Notes under the pieces: generated by a model
The model's database searches: none
Told to the model about the DNA's origin: nothing
Seen by the model: the letters and a program-made list of their open reading frames with translations, nothing else
Origin: Pristionchus mayeri
Lineage: Eukaryota > Nematoda > Chromadorea > Rhabditida > Neodiplogasteridae
Assembly: GCA_036245805.1 (NCBI GenBank)
Contig: BTRK01000005.1
Location: 31,353,469 to 31,417,468 of the forward strand
Length of the DNA stretch: 64,000 nucleotides
Direction: 5' to 3'
Shown here: positions 38,244 to 51,601 of the stretch, piece by piece
Layout of the letters: every line of letters starts with the position of its first letter
Numbering within the stretch: the stretch's first letter is position 1
Translations under genes and position numbers: made by a program

Positions 38244-40579
38244 GATTTTGTCCACTACTGCGGCCCCTGTCCACTACTGCGGCCCCTGTCCACTACTGCG
38301 GTCCCTGTCCACTACTGCGGCCCCTGTCCACTACTGCGGTCCTTGTCCACTACTGCGGATTATGTCCACTACTGCGGCCCCTGTCCACTACTGCGGCCCC
38401 TGTCCACTACTGCGGTCCCTGTCCACTACTGCGGATTGTGTCCACTACTGCGGATTTTGCCCACTACTGCGGCCCCTGTCCACTACTGCGGTCCCTGTCC
38501 ACTACTGCGGATTATGTCCACTACTGCGGTCCCTGTCCACTACTGCGGATTATGTCCACTACTGCGGCCCCTGTCCACTACTGCGGATTTTGTTCACTAC
38601 TGCGGATTTTGTCCACTACTGCGGCCCCTGTCCACTACTGCGGTCCCTGTCCACTACTGCGGATTATGTCCACTACTGCGGCCCCTGTCCACTACTGCGG
38701 ATTTTGTCCACTACTGCGGATTATGTCCACTACTGCGGCCCCTGTCCACTACTGCGGATTGTGTCCACTACTGCGGATTATGTCCACTACTGCGGCCCCT
38801 GTCCACTACTGCGGATTGTGTCCACTACTGCGGATTTTGTCCACTACTGCGGCCCCTGTCGACTACTGCGGTCCCTGTCCACTACTGCGGATTGTGTCCA
38901 CTACTGCGGATTTTGTCCACTACTGCGGCCCCTGTCCACTACTGCGGATTGTGTCCACTACTGCGGATTATGTCCACTACTGCGGCCCCTGTCCACTACT
39001 GCGGATTGTGTCCACTACTGCGGATTTTGTCCACTACTGCGGCCCCTGTCCACTACTGCGGCCCCTGTCGACTACTGCGGTCCCTGTCCACTACTGCGGC
39101 CCCTGTCCACTACTGCGGCCCCTGTCCACTACTGCGGTCCCTGTCCACTACTGCGGATTGTGTCCACTACTGCGGATTTTGTCCACTACTGCGGCCCCTG
39201 TCCACTACTGCGGTCCCTGTCCACTACTGCGGATTATGTCCACTACTGCGGCCCCTGTCCACTACTGCGGATTTTGTCCACTACTGCGGTCCCTGTCCGC
39301 TACTGCGGATTTTGTCCACTACTGCGGCCCCTGTCCACTACTGCGGCCCCTGTCCACTACTGCGGTCCCTGTCCACTACTGCGGCCCCTGTCCACTACTG
39401 CGGTCCTTGTCCACTACTGCGGATTATGTCCACTACTGCGGCCCCTGTCCACTACTGCGGATTTTGTCCACTACTGCGGTCCCTGTCCGCTACTGCGGAT
39501 TTTGTCCACTACTGCGGCCCCTGTCCACTACTGCGGATTTTGTTCACTACTGCGGATTTTGTCCACTACTGCGGCCCCTGTCCACTACTGCGGTCCCTGT
39601 CCACTACTGCGGATTATGTCCACTACTGCGGCCCCTGTCCACTACTGCGGATTTTGTCCACTACTGCGGATTATGTCCACTACTGCGGCCCCTGTCCACT
39701 ACTGCGGATTGTGTCCACTACTGCGGATTATGTCCACTACTGCGGCCCCTGTCCACTACTGCGGCCCCTGTCGACTACTGCGGTCCCTGTCCACTACTGC
39801 GGCCCCTGTCCACTACTGCGGCCCCTGTCCACTACTGCGGTCCCTGTCCACTACTGCGGATTGTGTCCACTACTGCGGATTTTGTCCACTACTGCGGCCC
39901 CTGTCCACTACTGCGGTCCCTGTCCACTACTGCGGATTATGTCCACTACTGCGGCCCCTGTCCACTACTGCGGATTTTGTCCACTACTGCGGTCCCTGTC
40001 CGCTACTGCGGATTTTGTCCACTACTGCGGCCCCTGTCCACTACTGCGGCCCCTGTCCACTACTGCGGTCCCTGTCCACTACTGCGGCCCCTGTCCACTA
40101 CTGCGGTCCTTGTCCACTACTGCGGATTATGTCCACTACTGCGGCCCCTGTCCACTACTGCGGATTTTGTCCACTACTGCGGTCCCTGTCCGCTACTGCG
40201 GATTTTGTCCACTACTGCGGCCCCTGTCCACTACTGCGGCCCCTGTCCACTACTGCGGTCCCTGTCCACTACTGCGGCCCCTGTCCACTACTGCGGTCCC
40301 TGTCCACTACTGCGGATTATGTCCACTACTGCGGCCCCTGTCCACTACTGCGGATTTTGTCCACTACTGCGGTCCCTGTCCGCTACTGCGGATTTTGTCC
40401 ACTACTGCGGCCCCTGTCCACTACTGCGGCCCCTGTCCACTACTGCGGTCCCTGTCCACTACTGCGGCCCCTGTCCACTACTGCGGTCCTTGTCCACTAC
40501 TGCGGATTATGTCCACTACTGCGGCCCCTGTCCACTACTGCGGCCCCTGTCCACTACTGCGGTCCCTGTCCACTACTGC
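38244..40579 (+). repeat. Satellite between duplicated blocks
   Basis: No gene. TTTTGCCCA at 38,455 lies 1,957 bp (103 x 19) after the previous one and 2,147 bp (113 x 19) before the next, so it repeats the local HOR. TCCTTGTCC units recur through it. Confidence 0.65.
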
Positions 40580-41965
40580 GGATTGTGTCCACTACTGCGG
40601 ATTTTGCCCACTACTGCGGCCCCTGTCCACTACTGCGGTCCCTGTCCACTACTGCGGATTATGTCCACTACTGCGGTCCCTGTCCACTACTGCGGATTAT
40701 GTCCACTACTGCGGCCCCTGTCCACTACTGCGGATTTTGTTCACTACTGCGGATTTTGTCCACTACTGCGGCCCCTGTCCACTACTGCGGTCCCTGTCCA
40801 CTACTGCGGATTATGTCCACTACTGCGGCCCCTGTCCACTACTGCGGATTTTGTCCACTACTGCGGATTATGTCCACTACTGCGGCCCCTGTCCACTACT
40901 GCGGATTGTGTCCACTACTGCGGATTATGTCCACTACTGCGGCCCCTGTCCACTACTGCGGATTGTGTCCACTACTGCGGATTTTGTCCACTACTGCGGC
41001 CCCTGTCGACTACTGCGGTCCCTGTCCACTACTGCGGATTGTGTCCACTACTGCGGATTTTGTCCACTACTGCGGCCCCTGTCCACTACTGCGGATTGTG
41101 TCCACTACTGCGGATTATGTCCACTACTGCGGCCCCTGTCCACTACTGCGGATTGTGTCCACTACTGCGGATTTTGCCCACTACTGCGGTCCCTGTCCGC
41201 TACTGCGGATTTTGTCCACTACAGCGGCCCCTGTCCACTACTGCGGTCCCTGTCCGCTACTGCGGATTTTGCCCACTACTGCGGTCCCTGTCCACTACTG
41301 CGGATTATGTCCACTACTGCGGCCCCTGTCCACTACTGCGGATTTTGTTCACTACTGCGGATTTTGTCCACTACTGCGGCCCCTGTCCACTACTGCGGTC
41401 CCTGTCCACTACTGCGGATTATGTCCACTACTGCGGCCCCTGTCCACTACTGCGGATTTTGTCCACTACTGCGGATTATGTCCACTACTGCGGCCCCTGT
41501 CCACTACTGCGGATTGTGTCCACTACTGCGGATTATGTCCACTACTGCGGCCCCTGTCCACTACTGCGGATTGTGTCCACTACTGCGGATTTTGTCCACT
41601 ACTGCGGCCCCTGTCCACTACTGCGGATTGTGTCCACTACTGCGGCCCCTGTCCACTACTGCGGCCCCTGTCCACTACTGCGGATTGTGTCCACTACTGC
41701 GGATTTTGTCCACTACTGCGGCCCCTGTCCACTACTGCGGTCCCTGTCCACTACTGCGGATTATGTCCACTACTGCGGCCCCTGTCCACTACTGCGGATT
41801 TTGTCCACTACTGCGGTCCCTGTCCGCTACTGCGGATTTTGTCCACTACAGCGGCCCCTGTCCACTACTGCGGTCCCTGTCCGCTACTGCGGATTTTGTC
41901 CACTACTGCGGCCCCTGTCCACTACTGCGGCCCCTGTCTACTACTGCGGTCCCTGTCCACTACTG
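40580..41965 (+). repeat. 1.39-kb duplicated block (partner 46,489-47,874)
   Basis: The offset is 5,909 bp (311 x 19), fixed by three TTTTGCCCA markers: 40,602, 41,172 and 41,267 match 46,511, 47,081 and 47,176. The partner starts exactly where the 4.4-kb block copy 2 ends, so two duplications share a breakpoint at about 46,489. Confidence 0.82.
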
Positions 41966-42018
41966 CGGTCCCTGTCCACTACTGCGGATTGTGTCCACTA
42001 CTGCGGATTTTGTCCACT

Positions 42019-45000
42019 ACTGCGGCCCCTGTCCACTACTGCGGTCCCTGTCCACTACTGCGGTCCCTGTCCACTACTGCGGCCCCTGTCCACTACTGCG
42101 GATTATGTCCACTACTGCGGTCCCTGTCCACTACTGCGGCCCCTGTCCACTACTGCGGATTTTGTCCACTACTGCGGCCCCTGTCCACTACTGCGGCCCC
42201 TGTCGACTACTGCGGTCCCTGTCCACTACTGCGGCCCCTGTCCACTACTGCGGCCCCTGTCCACTACTGCGGTCCCTGTCCACTACTGCGGCCCCTGTCC
42301 ACTACTGCGGCCCCTGTCGACTACTGCGGTCCCTGTCCACTACTGCGGCCCCTGTCCACTACTGCGGCCCCTGTCCACTACTGCGGCCCCTGTCGACTAC
42401 TGCGGTCCCTGTCCACTACTGCGGTCCCTGTCCACTACTGCGGATTATGTCCACTACTGCGGTCCCTGTCCACTACTGCGGCCCCTGTCCACTACTGCGG
42501 ATTTTGTCCACTACTGCGGCCCCTGTCCACTACTGCGGCCCCTGTCGACTACTGCGGTCCCTGTCCACTACTGCGGCCCCTGTCCACTACTGCGGCCCCT
42601 GTCCACTACTGCGGTCCCTGTCCACTACTGCGGCCCCTGTCCACTACTGCGGCCCCTGTCCACTACTGCGGATTTTGTCCACTACTGCGGCCCCTGTCCA
42701 CTACTGCGGTCCCTGTCCACTACTGCGGATTATGTCCACTACTGCGGCCCCTGTCCACTACTGCGGATTTTGTCCACTACTGCGGTCCCTGTCCGCTACT
42801 GCGGATTTTGTCCACTACTGCGGCCCCTGTCCACTACTGCGGCCCCTGTCCACTACTGCGGTCCCTGTCCACTACTGCGGCCCCTGTCCACTACTGCGGT
42901 CCTTGTCCACTACTGCGGATTATGTCCACTACTGCGGCCCCTGTCCACTACTGCGGCCCCTGTCCACTACTGCGGTCCCTGTCCACTACTGCGGATTGTG
43001 TCCACTACTGCGGATTTTGCCCACTACTGCGGCCCCTGTCCACTACTGCGGTCCCTGTCCACTACTGCGGATTATGTCCACTACTGCGGTCCCTGTCCAC
43101 TACTGCGGATTATGTCCACTACTGCGGCCCCTGTCCACTACTGCGGATTTTGTTCACTACTGCGGATTTTGTCCACTACTGCGGCCCCTGTCCACTACTG
43201 CGGTCCCTGTCCACTACTGCGGATTATGTCCACTACTGCGGCCCCTGTCCACTACTGCGGATTTTGTCCACTACTGCGGATTATGTCCACTACTGCGGCC
43301 CCTGTCCACTACTGCGGATTGTGTCCACTACTGCGGATTATGTCCACTACTGCGGCCCCTGTCCACTACTGCGGATTGTGTCCGCTACTGCGGATTTTGT
43401 CCACTACAGCGGCCCCTGTCCACTACTGCGGTCCCTGTCCGCTACTGCGGATTTTGTCCACTACAGCGGCCCCTGTCCACTACTGCGGTCCCTGTCCGCT
43501 ACTGCGGATTTTGTCCACTACTGCGGCCCCTGTCCACTACTGCGGCCCCTGTCTACTACTGCGGTCCCTGTCCACTACTGCGGCCCCTGTCCACTACTGC
43601 GGATTTTGTCCACTACTGCGGCCCCTGTCCACTACTGCGGCCCCTGTCGACTACTGCGGTCCCTGTCCACTACTGCGGCCCCTGTCCACTACTGCGGCCC
43701 CTGTCCACTACTGCGGTCCCTGTCCACTACTGCGGTCCCTGTCCACTACTGCGGCCCCTGTCCACTACTGCGGATTATGTCCACTACTGCGGTCCCTGTC
43801 CACTACTGCGGCCCCTGTCCACTACTGCGGATTTTGTCCACTACTGCGGCCCCTGTCCACTACTGCGGCCCCTGTCGACTACTGCGGTCCCTGTCCACTA
43901 CTGCGGCCCCTGTCCACTACTGCGGCCCCTGTCCACTACTGCGGTCCCTGTCCACTACTGCGGCCCCTGTCCACTACTGCGGCCCCTGTCGACTACTGCG
44001 GTCCCTGTCCACTACTGCGGCCCCTGTCCACTACTGCGGCCCCTGTCCACTACTGCGGCCCCTGTCGACTACTGCGGTCCCTGTCCACTACTGCGGTCCC
44101 TGTCCACTACTGCGGATTATGTCCACTACTGCGGTCCCTGTCCACTACTGCGGCCCCTGTCCACTACTGCGGATTTTGTCCACTACTGCGGCCCCTGTCC
44201 ACTACTGCGGCCCCTGTCGACTACTGCGGTCCCTGTCCACTACTGCGGCCCCTGTCCACTACTGCGGCCCCTGTCCACTACTGCGGTCCCTGTCCACTAC
44301 TGCGGCCCCTGTCCACTACTGCGGCCCCTGTCCACTACTGCGGATTTTGTCCACTACTGCGGCCCCTGTCCACTACTGCGGTCCCTGTCCACTACTGCGG
44401 ATTATGTCCACTACTGCGGCCCCTGTCCACTACTGCGGATTTTGTCCACTACTGCGGTCCCTGTCCGCTACTGCGGATTTTGTCCACTACTGCGGCCCCT
44501 GTCCACTACTGCGGCCCCTGTCCACTACTGCGGTCCCTGTCCACTACTGCGGCCCCTGTCCACTACTGCGGTCCTTGTCCACTACTGCGGATTATGTCCA
44601 CTACTGCGGCCCCTGTCCACTACTGCGGCCCCTGTCCACTACTGCGGTCCCTGTCCACTACTGCGGATTGTGTCCACTACTGCGGATTTTGCCCACTACT
44701 GCGGCCCCTGTCCACTACTGCGGTCCCTGTCCACTACTGCGGATTATGTCCACTACTGCGGTCCCTGTCCACTACTGCGGATTATGTCCACTACTGCGGC
44801 CCCTGTCCACTACTGCGGATTTTGTTCACTACTGCGGATTTTGTCCACTACTGCGGCCCCTGTCCACTACTGCGGTCCCTGTCCACTACTGCGGATTATG
44901 TCCACTACTGCGGCCCCTGTCCACTACTGCGGATTTTGTCCACTACTGCGGATTATGTCCACTACTGCGGCCCCTGTCCACTACTGCGGATTGTGTCCAC

Positions 45001-46489
45001 TACTGCGGATTATGTCCACTACTGCGGCCCCTGTCCACTACTGCGGATTGTGTCCACTACTGCGGATTTTGTCCACTACTGCGGCCCCTGTCCACTACTG
45101 CGGCCCCTGTCGACTACTGCGGTCCCTGTCCACTACTGCGGCCCCTGTCCACTACTGCGGCCCCTGTCCACTACTGCGGTCCCTGTCCACTACTGCGGAT
45201 TGTGTCCACTACTGCGGATTTTGTCCACTACTGCGGCCCCTGTCCACTACTGCGGTCCCTGTCCACTACTGCGGATTATGTCCACTACTGCGGCCCCTGT
45301 CCACTACTGCGGATTTTGTCCACTACTGCGGTCCCTGTCCGCTACTGCGGATTTTGTCCACTACTGCGGCCCCTGTCCACTACTGCGGCCCCTGTCCACT
45401 ACTGCGGTCCCTGTCCACTACTGCGGCCCCTGTCCACTACTGCGGTCCTTGTCCACTACTGCGGATTATGTCCACTACTGCGGCCCCTGTCCACTACTGC
45501 GGATTTTGTCCACTACTGCGGTCCCTGTCCGCTACTGCGGATTTTGTCCACTACTGCGGCCCCTGTCCACTACTGCGGATTTTGTTCACTACTGCGGATT
45601 TTGTCCACTACTGCGGCCCCTGTCCACTACTGCGGTCCCTGTCCACTACTGCGGATTATGTCCACTACTGCGGCCCCTGTCCACTACTGCGGATTTTGTC
45701 CACTACTGCGGATTATGTCCACTACTGCGGCCCCTGTCCACTACTGCGGATTGTGTCCACTACTGCGGATTATGTCCACTACTGCGGCCCCTGTCCACTA
45801 CTGCGGATTGTGTCCACTACTGCGGATTTTGTCCACTACTGCGGCCCCTGTCCACTACTGCGGCCCCTGTCGACTACTGCGGTCCCTGTCCACTACTGCG
45901 GCCCCTGTCCACTACTGCGGCCCCTGTCCACTACTGCGGTCCCTGTCCACTACTGCGGATTGTGTCCACTACTGCGGATTTTGTCCACTACTGCGGCCCC
46001 TGTCCACTACTGCGGTCCCTGTCCACTACTGCGGATTATGTCCACTACTGCGGCCCCTGTCCACTACTGCGGATTTTGTCCACTACTGCGGTCCCTGTCC
46101 GCTACTGCGGATTTTGTCCACTACTGCGGCCCCTGTCCACTACTGCGGCCCCTGTCCACTACTGCGGTCCCTGTCCACTACTGCGGCCCCTGTCCACTAC
46201 TGCGGTCCTTGTCCACTACTGCGGATTATGTCCACTACTGCGGCCCCTGTCCACTACTGCGGATTTTGTCCACTACTGCGGTCCCTGTCCGCTACTGCGG
46301 ATTTTGTCCACTACTGCGGCCCCTGTCCACTACTGCGGCCCCTGTCCACTACTGCGGTCCCTGTCCACTACTGCGGCCCCTGTCCACTACTGCGGTCCCT
46401 GTCCACTACTGCGGATTATGTCCACTACTGCGGCCCCTGTCCACTACTGCGGATTTTGTCCACTACTGCGGTCCCTGTCCGCTACTGCG
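42019..46489 (+). repeat. 4.4-kb duplicated block, copy 2
   Basis: Partner of 33,830-38,243. It contains the same series of TTTTGCCCA, TTTTGTTCA, TCCTTGTCC, GTCGAC and CTACAGCGG markers. It is 57 bp longer through a three-unit indel near 45,800. Confidence 0.8.
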
Positions 46490-47874
46490 GATTGTGTCCA
46501 CTACTGCGGATTTTGCCCACTACTGCGGCCCCTGTCCACTACTGCGGTCCCTGTCCACTACTGCGGATTATGTCCACTACTGCGGTCCCTGTCCACTACT
46601 GCGGATTATGTCCACTACTGCGGCCCCTGTCCACTACTGCGGATTTTGTTCACTACTGCGGATTTTGTCCACTACTGCGGCCCCTGTCCACTACTGCGGT
46701 CCCTGTCCACTACTGCGGATTATGTCCACTACTGCGGCCCCTGTCCACTACTGCGGATTTTGTCCACTACTGCGGATTATGTCCACTACTGCGGCCCCTG
46801 TCCACTACTGCGGATTGTGTCCACTACTGCGGATTATGTCCACTACTGCGGCCCCTGTCCACTACTGCGGATTGTGTCCACTACTGCGGATTTTGTCCAC
46901 TACTGCGGCCCCTGTCGACTACTGCGGTCCCTGTCCACTACTGCGGATTGTGTCCACTACTGCGGATTTTGTCCACTACTGCGGCCCCTGTCCACTACTG
47001 CGGATTGTGTCCACTACTGCGGATTATGTCCACTACTGCGGCCCCTGTCCACTACTGCGGATTGTGTCCACTACTGCGGATTTTGCCCACTACTGCGGTC
47101 CCTGTCCGCTACTGCGGATTTTGTCCACTACAGCGGCCCCTGTCCACTACTGCGGTCCCTGTCCGCTACTGCGGATTTTGCCCACTACTGCGGTCCCTGT
47201 CCACTACTGCGGATTATGTCCACTACTGCGGCCCCTGTCCACTACTGCGGATTTTGTTCACTACTGCGGATTTTGTCCACTACTGCGGCCCCTGTCCACT
47301 ACTGCGGTCCCTGTCCACTACTGCGGATTATGTCCACTACTGCGGCCCCTGTCCACTACTGCGGATTTTGTCCACTACTGCGGATTATGTCCACTACTGC
47401 GGCCCCTGTCCACTACTGCGGATTGTGTCCACTACTGCGGATTATGTCCACTACTGCGGCCCCTGTCCACTACTGCGGATTGTGTCCACTACTGCGGATT
47501 TTGTCCACTACTGCGGCCCCTGTCCACTACTGCGGATTGTGTCCACTACTGCGGCCCCTGTCCACTACTGCGGCCCCTGTCCACTACTGCGGATTGTGTC
47601 CACTACTGCGGATTTTGTCCACTACTGCGGCCCCTGTCCACTACTGCGGTCCCTGTCCACTACTGCGGATTATGTCCACTACTGCGGCCCCTGTCCACTA
47701 CTGCGGATTTTGTCCACTACTGCGGTCCCTGTCCGCTACTGCGGATTTTGTCCACTACAGCGGCCCCTGTCCACTACTGCGGTCCCTGTCCGCTACTGCG
47801 GATTTTGTCCACTACTGCGGCCCCTGTCCACTACTGCGGCCCCTGTCTACTACTGCGGTCCCTGTCCACTACTG
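46489..47874 (+). repeat. 1.39-kb duplicated block, copy 2
   Basis: Partner of 40,580-41,965. The copies part after a unit ending GTCTA followed by a TCCCT unit: here CCCCT then ATTTT follow, there TCCCT then ATTGT. Confidence 0.8.
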
Positions 47875-50139
47875 CGGCCCCTGTCCACTACTGCGGATTT
47901 TGTCCACTACTGCGGCCCCTGTCCACTACTGCGGCCCCTGTCGACTACTGCGGTCCCTGTCCACTACTGCGGCCCCTGTCCACAACTGCGGTCCCTGTCC
48001 ACTACTGCGGATTGTGTCCACTACTGCGGATTTTGCCCACTACTGCGGTCCCTGTCCGCTACTGCGGATTTTGTCCACTACAGCGGCCCCTGTCCACTAC
48101 TGCGGTCCCTGTCCGCTACTGCGGATTTTGCCCACTACTGCGGTCCCTGTCCACTACTGCGGATTATGTCCACTACTGCGGCCCCTGTCCACTACTGCGG
48201 ATTTTGTTCACTACTGCGGATTTTGTCCACTACTGCGGCCCCTGTCCACTACTGCGGTCCCTGTCCACTACTGCGGATTATGCCCACTACTGCGGCCCCT
48301 GTCCACTACTGCGGATTTTGTCCACTACTGCGGATTATGTCCACTACTGCGGCCCCTGTCCACTACTGCGGATTGTGTCCACTACTGCGGATTATGTCCA
48401 CTACTGCGGCCCCTGTCCACTACTGCGGATTGTGTCCACTACTGCGGATTTTGTCCGCTACTGCGGCCCCTGTCCACTACTGCGGCCCCTGTCCACTACT
48501 GCGGATTGTGTCCACTACTGCGGATTTTGTCCACTACTGCGGCCCCTGTCCACTACTGCGGTCCCTGTCCACTACTGCGGATTATGTCCACTACTGCGGC
48601 CCCTGTCCACTACTGCGGATTTTGTCCACTACTGCGGTCCCTGTCCGCTACTGCGGATTTTGTCCACTACTGCGGCCCCTGTCCACTACTGCGGCCCCTG
48701 TCCACTACTGCGGTCCCTGTCCACTACTGCGGCCCCTGTCCACTACTGCGGTCCCTGTCCACTACTGCGGATTATGTCCACTACTGCGGCCCCTGTCCAC
48801 TACTGCGGATTTTGTCCACTACTGCGGATTATGTCCACTACTGCGGCCCCTGTCCACTACTGCGGATTATGTCCACTACTGCGGCCCCTGTCCACTACTG
48901 CGGATTGTGTCCACTACTGCGGATTGTGTCCACTACTGCGGATTTTGTCCACTACTGCGGCCCCTGTCCACTACTGCGGTCCTGTCCACTACTGCGGATT
49001 GTGTCCACTACTGCGGATTTTGTCCACTACTGCGGTCCCTGTCCGCTACTGCGGATTTTGTCCACTACTGCGGCCCCTGTCCACTACTGCGGCCCCTGTC
49101 CACTACTGCGGCCCCTGTCCACTACTGCGGTCCCTGTCCGCTACTGCGGATTTTGTCCACTACAGCGGCCCCTGTCCACTACTGCGGTCCCTGTCCGCTA
49201 CTGCGGATTTTGTCCACTACTGCGGCCCCTGTCCACTACTGCGGCCCCTGTCTACTACTGCGGTCCCTATCCACTACTGCGGCCCCTGTCCACTACTGCG
49301 GATTTTGTCCACTACTGCGGTCCCTGTCCGCTACTGCGGATTTTGTCCACTACAGCGGCCCCTGTCCACTACTGCGGTCCCTGTCCGCTACTGCGGATTT
49401 TGTCCACTACTGCGGCCCCTGTCCACTACTGCGGCCCCTGTCTACTACTGCGGTCCCTGTCCACTACTGCGGCCCCTGTCCACTACTGCGGATTTTGTCC
49501 ACTACTGCGGCCCCTGTCCACTACTGCGGCCCCTGTCGACTACTGCGGTCCCTGTCCACTACTGCGGCCCCTGTCCACTACTGCGGCCCCTGTCCACTAC
49601 TGCGGTCCCTGTCCACTACTGCGGATTGTGTCCACTACTGCGGATTTTGCCCACTACTGCGGCCCCTGTCCACTACTGCGGTCCCTGTCCACTACTGCGG
49701 ATTATGTCCACTACTGCGGTCCCTGTCCACTACTGCGGATTATGTCCACTACTGCGGCCCCTGTCCACTACTGCGGATTTTGTTCACTACTGCGGATTTT
49801 GTCCACTACTGCGGCCCCTGTCCACTACTGCGGTCCCTGTCCACTACTGCGGATTATGTCCACTACTGCGGCCCCTGTCCACTACTGCGGATTTTGTCCA
49901 CTACTGCGGATTATGTCCACTACTGCGGCCCCTTTCCACTACTGCGGATTGTGTCCACTACTGCGGATTATGTCCACTACTGCGGCCCCTGTCCACTACT
50001 GCGGATTGTGTCCACTACTGCGGATTTTGTCCACTACTGCGGCCCCTGTCCACTACTGCGGCCCCTGTCGACTACTGCGGTCCCTGTCCACTACTGCGGC
50101 CCCTGTCCACTACTGCGGCCCCTGTCCACTACTGCGGTC
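47875..50139 (+). repeat. Satellite without recognised gene
   Basis: Ordinary array, including a further pair of TTTTGCCCA units 95 bp apart (48,031 and 48,126), the arrangement also seen at 41,172/41,267 and 47,081/47,176. Private point variants occur, e.g. TTATGCCCA near 48,288, TCCCTATCCA near 49,266 and CCCCTTTCCA near 49,930. Confidence 0.65.
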
Positions 50140-51553
50140 CCTGTCCACTACTGCGGATTGTGTCCACTACTGCGGATTTTGTCCACTACTGCGGCCCCTG
50201 TCCACTACTGCGGTCCCTGTCCACTACTGCGGATTATGTCCACTACTGCGGCCCCTGTCCACTACTGCGGATTTTGTCCACTACTGCGGTCCCTGTCCGC
50301 TACTGCGGATTTTGTCCACTACTGCGGCCCCTGTCCACTACTGCGGCCCCTGTCCACTACTGCGGTCCCTGTCCACTACTGCGGCCCCTGTCCACTACTG
50401 CGGTCCTTGTCCACTACTGCGGATTATGTCCACTACTGCGGCCCCTGTCCACTACTGCGGATTTTGTCCACTACTGCGGTCCCTGTCCGCTACTGCGGAT
50501 TTTGTCCACTACTGCGGCCCCTGTCCACTACTGCGGCCCCTGTCCACTACTGCGGTCCCTGTCCACTACTGCGGCCCCTGTCCACTACTGCGGTCCCTGT
50601 CCACTACTGCGGATTATGTCCACTACTGCGGCCCCTGTCCACTACTGCGGATTTTGTCCACTACTGCGGATTATGTCCACTACTGCGGCCCCTGTCCACT
50701 ACTGCGGATTGTGTCCACTACTGCGGATTGTGTCCACTACTGCGGATTTTGTCCACTACTGCGGCCCCTGTCCACTACTGCGGTCCTGTCCACTACTGCG
50801 GATTGTGTCCACTACTGCGGATTTTGTCCACTACTGCGGTCCCTGTCCGCTACTGCGGATTTTGTCCACTACTGCGGCCCCTGTCCACTACTGCGGCCCC
50901 TGTCCACTACTGCGGCCCCTGTCCACTACTGCGGTCCCTGTCCGCTACTGCGGATTTTGTCCACTACAGCGGCCCCTGTCCACTACTGCGGTCCCTGTCC
51001 GCTACTGCGGATTTTGTCCACTACTGCGGCCCCTGTCCACTACTGCGGCCCCTGTCTACTACTGCGGTCCCTGTCCACTACTGCGGCCCCTGTCCACTAC
51101 TGCGGATTTTGTCCACTACTGCGGTCCCTGTCCGCTACTGCGGATTTTGTCCACTACAGCGGCCCCTGTCCACTACTGCGGTCCCTGTCCGCTACTGCGG
51201 ATTTTGTCCACTACTGCGGCCCCTGTCCACTACTGCGGCCCCTGTCTACTACTGCGGTCCCTGTCCACTACTGCGGTCCCTGTCCACTACTGCGGATTGT
51301 GTCCACTACTGCGGATTTTGCCCACTACTGCGGCCCCTGTCCACTACTGCGGTCCCTGTCCACTACTGCGGATTATGTCCACTACTGCGGTCCCTGTCCA
51401 CTACTGCGGATTATGTCCACTACTGCGGCCCCTGTCCACTACTGCGGATTTTGTCCACTACTGCGGTCCCTGTCCGCTACTGCGGATTTTGTCCACTACT
51501 GCGGCCCCTGTCCACTACTGCGGCCCCTGTCCACTACTGCGGTCCCTGTCCAC
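50140..51553 (+). repeat. 1,462-bp HOR, copy 1
   Basis: It matches 51,602-53,015 at an offset of 1,462 bp (76 x 19 + 18). Markers are TCCTTG (50,404 and 51,866), the 18-bp TCCTGTCCA unit (50,775 and 52,237) and TTTTGCCCA (51,316 and 52,778). A third, shorter copy starts near 53,610 at a further 1,918 bp. Confidence 0.82.
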
Positions 51554-51601
51554 TACTGCGGTCCCTGTCCACTACTGCGGATTATGTCCACTACTGCGGT
51601 C

